Part shown: positions 5,616 through 8,682 of the stretch, piece after piece
How positions within the stretch are numbered: the stretch's first letter is position 1
Layout: each line of letters begins with the position of its first letter
DNA from: Flammeovirgaceae bacterium UBA4659
Lineage (GTDB): Bacteria > Bacteroidota > Bacteroidia > Cytophagales > Cyclobacteriaceae
Length of the DNA: 8,682 nucleotides
NCBI GenBank assembly: GCA_002405445.1
Contig: DHLV01000246.1
Location: 16,391 to 25,072 of the forward strand
Reading direction: 5' to 3'
Made by a program: the position numbers and the translations under genes
Notes under the pieces: model-generated
The model's input: the letters and a program-made list of their open reading frames with translations, nothing else
Database searches by the model: none
What the model was told of the DNA's origin: nothing

Positions 5616-6794
5616 ATGGAAACTGTTGCGCCCGTAACCTTTGCAGATACTGAAGTTGCCTTTTCTTACAAAAGCGACCGTGAATTGAGAAAGGCAAATT
5701 TTATTTTTTCAGTCGTCAATCATCCCTCGGTTTCGGCTGTGGCCACCGGCTTGGCAAAAATGGCGCTGGCTCTTCACCTGCCCATCAAAGGCATTATCCG
5801 AAGCACGGTGTTTGAACATTTTTGCGGAGGTGAAACAACTGAAGACACGGTGAAGACCATTGACAAGCTGGCCCAGTTCAAGGTAGGTGCTATTTTAGAT
5901 TATTCGGTGGAGGGCGAAGATGACGAGCCGAGCTTTGACAAAACCACTGAAGAGATTCTGAAAACTTTTGATGTGGCGAAAGACCACCCGTCAATTCCCT
6001 TTTGCGTGTTTAAGATGACCGGCTTGGCGCGGTTTGAGTTGCTGGAGAAGGTGCACGCCAAGGCATCTTTATCTGACAAAGAGGTTGCGGAAGTCGAGCG
6101 AATCAAAAATCGTGTAGACCGCATTTGCAAAAAAGCATTTGACTTGGGCGTGCCAATTTTGATTGACGCTGAAGACAGTTGGATACAAGACCCTATCGAT
6201 GAAATAGCTTATTCGATGATGCGAAAGTACAATCTTGAAAAAGCGATTGTATTCAACACCTGTCAAATGTATCGCAGCGATATGCTCGGTAACCTGAAGA
6301 ACGCTTTTCATGAGGCTGCAATGCATAATTATTTTTTGGGCGTGAAGATGGTGCGTGGTGCTTATATGGAGAAAGAAAGGGAGCGGGCTACAAAAATGAA
6401 TTACCCAGACCCCATTCACGCCAACAAAGCTGGTACTGATGATGCATTTAATAAGGCGTTAGCCTTTTGCATTGACAACAAGCAGCGTGTGTCGGTAATG
6501 TGTGGTTCGCACAATGAATATAGCAACCAATACCTAGCAGTGTTGATGAACAAACACGGTATGCGCAACGATGACAAGCGCGTGTGGTTTGCACAATTGC
6601 TCGGCATGAGCGATAACATTTCTTTCAATCTCGCGAAAGCAGGCTACAACGTGGCGAAGTACGTGCCATACGGGCCGGTTGAATCAGTGATGCCCTATTT
6701 GCTTAGGCGTGCTGCAGAAAATACTTCGGTAGCGGGGCAGAGCAGCAGAGAGCTTACGCTGATCAGAAAGGAATTGAAAAGAAGAAAATCATAA
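5616..6794 (+). CDS. Proline dehydrogenase (monofunctional, FAD-dependent)
   Basis: The enzyme oxidises L-proline to pyrroline-5-carboxylate, passing electrons through FAD to the respiratory chain. The 392-residue protein is the single-domain form, without the P5C dehydrogenase or DNA-binding parts of large PutA proteins. Barrel motifs are visible: FKMTGLAR (132-139), DAEDSWIQ (184-191), KMVRGAYMEKER (244-255), MCGSHN (295-300, matching the ATHN site), QLLGM, YVPYGP (349-354) and PYLLRRAAEN (360-369), whose paired arginines bind the proline carboxylate in characterised homologues. ATG 5616 is chosen over TTG 5598, because the latter lies inside the TATATTTG promoter element and would add only six unconserved residues. 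lysS begins 24 bp downstream, so the two genes are probably co-transcribed. The basic C-terminus (RKELKRRKS) may aid membrane contact; this is inference. Confidence 0.96.
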   Translation: METVAPVTFADTEVAFSYKSDRELRKANFIFSVVNHPSVSAVATGLAKMALALHLPIKGIIRSTVFEHFCGGETTEDTVKTIDKLAQFKVGAILDYSVEGEDDEPSFDKTTEEILKTFDVAKDHPSIPFCVFKMTGLARFELLEKVHAKASLSDKEVAEVERIKNRVDRICKKAFDLGVPILIDAEDSWIQDPIDEIAYSMMRKYNLEKAIVFNTCQMYRSDMLGNLKNAFHEAAMHNYFLGVKMVRGAYMEKERERATKMNYPDPIHANKAGTDDAFNKALAFCIDNKQRVSVMCGSHNEYSNQYLAVLMNKHGMRNDDKRVWFAQLLGMSDNISFNLAKAGYNVAKYVPYGPVESVMPYLLRRAAENTSVAGQSSRELTLIRKELKRRKS

Positions 6795-6818
6795 TTACTT
6801 CATCTCAGATTTGCGATT

Positions 6819-8552
6819 ATGCACTTGAGCGAACAAGAAATTATCCGTAGGCAAAGTTTGGAAGAATTGCAGAAGTTGGGAATTGAGCCCTACCCAGCGG
6901 AGCTTTTTGAAGTGAATGTTTCTGCCAGAGAAATCCACGCCAACTATCCCAATCAAAAAATTGAGTACAAAGATGTGTCGATTGCGGGGCGTATTATGAC
7001 ACGCAGGGTAATGGGCAACGCCTCTTTTGCCGAGTTGCAAGATGAAACCGGCCGTATTCAGGTTTATTTTAGGCGTGATGATATTTGCCCGGGCGAAGAC
7101 AAGACCCTTTACAATACTGTGTTCAAAAAGTTACTGGACATCGGTGACATTATTGGCGTGAAGGGTTTTGTATTCACCACACAAACAGGTGAGATATCCA
7201 TTCACGTAACGAGCTTTAAGGTGCTGGCAAAGTCGCTTAGGCCTTTGCCAATTGTAAAGGAAACAAAAGACGAACAAGGCAACGTAGTGTTGCATGATGC
7301 CTTCACTGACCCAGAGCAGCGCTACCGCATGCGTTATGTTGATTTGACTGTAAACCCGCACGTGCGCGATGCCTTCATTAAACGAACGCAGTTGGTAAAT
7401 TCCATGCGCGAGTACTTGGCGGGAAAAGGTTACTTGGAAGTAGAGACACCCATATTACAACCTCTTTACGGAGGTGCGCTGGCTAAACCATTTAAAACGC
7501 ACCACAATACTTTGGATATGACGCTGTACTTGCGCATTGCCAACGAATTGTACCTGAAGCGGTTGATTGTGGGCGGTTTCAATGGCGTGTTTGAGTTTTC
7601 AAAGGACTTCCGTAACGAGGGCATGTCTCGTTTTCACAATCCTGAATTTACCCAGGTTGAATTGTATGTCGCCTACAAAGATTACAATTGGATGATGGAG
7701 TTGGTGGAGGAAATGATTGAGAAGGTAGCCCTTGACCTACACGGAACCACGCAAGTAACGGTGGGAGAGAACCTAATTGACTTTAAGCGGCCATGGAAAC
7801 GTTTCACAATGTTTGAGGCGATACAAAATTATACTGGCATCGATATCTCAAACATGGATGAGGCTGCGCTGCGCGATGCATGCAAGCAGTTGCACGTACC
7901 GCAAGATGCTACGATGGGCAAAGCGAAACTCATCGACCAGATATTTGGCGAAAAGTGTGAGCCACAAATCATTCAGCCCACCTTTATTACCGATTACCCG
8001 GTGGAGATGTCGCCCCTTTCAAAGAAGCATAGAAGCAAACCTGGTTTGGTAGAAAGATTTGAGGCCATTTGCAATAGAAAGGAAATTTCAAATGCTTACT
8101 CAGAATTGAATGACCCAATCGATCAACGCAGGCGATTTGAAGAACAATTAGAGGCAGGCAAGCGTGGTGATGAAGAAGCCATGGCATTGGATGAAGATTT
8201 TCTTCGCGCCTTGGAATACGGCATGCCGCCCACAGCAGGCCTGGGCATCGGCATAGATCGACTGTCCATGATCATGACTAACTCGCCTTCTATTCAGGAT
8301 GTGATCTTTTTCCCCCAGATGAAGCCCGAGAAAGCGGCAGAACCGGTGGATGCGGAAAAAGAATTTCTAAACGCAGGTATTCGTGCAGAGATCATCCCCA
8401 TCCTTACCAAGTTGGGCTACCACTCGGTTGCGCAATTGAAAGCGACCAAGCCCACCAAGTTGTTCAACGATATACCCGGCATGCGCAAGAAACTAAAGCT
8501 GGATGCTGTGCAGAACCCAACTTTGAAGGAAATTGAAGGGTGGCTTAGCTGA
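6819..8552 (+). CDS. lysS: Lysyl-tRNA synthetase, class II, with C-terminal extension
   Basis: LysRS charges tRNA-Lys with lysine using ATP. The 577-residue protein has an N-terminal anticodon-binding OB fold (about 50-140, with [17 protein letters not shown]). The class II core follows: motif 1 near [27 protein letters not shown], motif 2 FRNEG (264-268) with HNPEFTQVE (273-281), and motif 3 [11 protein letters not shown] (474-484). After the usual end of the core, about 70 extra residues follow (from about 507), containing [20 protein letters not shown] and [12 protein letters not shown], which look like a small helical helix-hairpin-helix type domain. Many bacterial LysRS proteins are near 500 residues. 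To my knowledge, extended forms occur in Bacteroidota. ATG 6819 is the natural start, 24 bp after the proline dehydrogenase stop. A heptamer-repeat element begins 10 bp after the stop. Confidence 0.98.
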   Translation: MHLSEQEIIRRQSLEELQKLGIEPYPAELFEVNVSAREIHANYPNQKIEYKDVSIAGRIMTRRVMGNASFAELQDETGRIQVYFRRDDICPGEDKTLYNTVFKKLLDIGDIIGVKGFVFTTQTGEISIHVTSFKVLAKSLRPLPIVKETKDEQGNVVLHDAFTDPEQRYRMRYVDLTVNPHVRDAFIKRTQLVNSMREYLAGKGYLEVETPILQPLYGGALAKPFKTHHNTLDMTLYLRIANELYLKRLIVGGFNGVFEFSKDFRNEGMSRFHNPEFTQVELYVAYKDYNWMMELVEEMIEKVALDLHGTTQVTVGENLIDFKRPWKRFTMFEAIQNYTGIDISNMDEAALRDACKQLHVPQDATMGKAKLIDQIFGEKCEPQIIQPTFITDYPVEMSPLSKKHRSKPGLVERFEAICNRKEISNAYSELNDPIDQRRRFEEQLEAGKRGDEEAMALDEDFLRALEYGMPPTAGLGIGIDRLSMIMTNSPSIQDVIFFPQMKPEKAAEPVDAEKEFLNAGIRAEIIPILTKLGYHSVAQLKATKPTKLFNDIPGMRKKLKLDAVQNPTLKEIEGWLS

Positions 8553-8561
8553 GTGATGATA

Positions 8562-8682
8562 GATTACTGATTGAAGATTACAGATTTCAAATTTCAAAAT
8601 TCAATTTGTCATCTTCATTCTGCAATCTGCAATCTGTAATCTGTAATCTGCATTCTGTAATCTGTAATCTGTAATCTGTAAT
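8562..8682. repeat. Intergenic heptamer-repeat element after lysS (runs off the window)
   Basis: From 8562 the sequence splits into seventeen unbroken 7-base units plus two bases. It begins GATTACT, GATTGAA, GATTACA, GATTTCA, passes through AT-rich units (AATTTCA, AAATTCA, ATTTGTC, ATCTTCA), and then becomes TTCTGCA, ATCTGCA and repeated ATCTGTA to the edge. The late units, read as TGTAATC, are the reverse complement of the early GATTACA. The transcript could therefore fold into a long imperfect hairpin close to the lysS stop, possibly ending transcription. I see no gene in these 130 bases. Confidence 0.92.

Overview
The window looks like chromosomal DNA from a member of the Bacteroidota, most likely a Cytophagales-type bacterium. 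The protein sequences of EF-G, S10, AroA, AroB, the monofunctional proline dehydrogenase and the long LysRS all have the style of that phylum. Starts lack clear Shine-Dalgarno sequences, and a TAnnTTTG-type promoter (TATATTTG at 5593-5600) sits before the proline dehydrogenase gene. This placement is inferred from sequence style, not from a search.

Layout. Positions 1-1846 hold the end of a str-type operon: fusA without its 5' end, then rpsJ, closed by a strong intrinsic terminator. A small SET-domain protein methyltransferase gene (1891-2388, +) follows. It converges with a minus-strand group read as aroA (4189-2936), a BrnT-family toxin (2923-2594) and a 62-residue putative antitoxin (2594-2406). 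A short plus-strand gene for a membrane-anchored YtxH-like protein (4282-4467) lies between aroA and aroB (5513-4479, -). Two plus-strand genes follow from a divergent intergenic region: proline dehydrogenase (5616-6794) and lysS (6819-8552). The window ends in a heptamer-repeat element (8562-8682) that runs off the edge. No stretch over 300 bases lacks a gene, and I saw no rRNA, tRNA, CRISPR array, transposase or phage gene.

How the genes work together. Most are housekeeping genes: translation (fusA, rpsJ, lysS), the shikimate pathway (aroB step 2, aroA step 6) and proline catabolism. The accessory content is the SET gene and the toxin-antitoxin pair joined to the aroA transcription unit.

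The most interesting signals are structural. (1) Two elements keep a 7-bp register throughout and switch partway from one heptamer to its approximate reverse complement. One is intergenic after lysS. The other lies inside aroA, where 12 units (84 bp) are read in frame as 28 residues. (2) A perfect 10-bp tandem duplication in the toxin gene shifts its frame. It replaces a family-like C-terminus, predicted at 95 residues, with a 22-residue tail that ends exactly on the antitoxin start codon. (3) The str operon appears to end at rpsJ instead of continuing into rplC. I did not find a clearly new multi-gene system. The heptamer element and the altered toxin are the best candidates for something undescribed.
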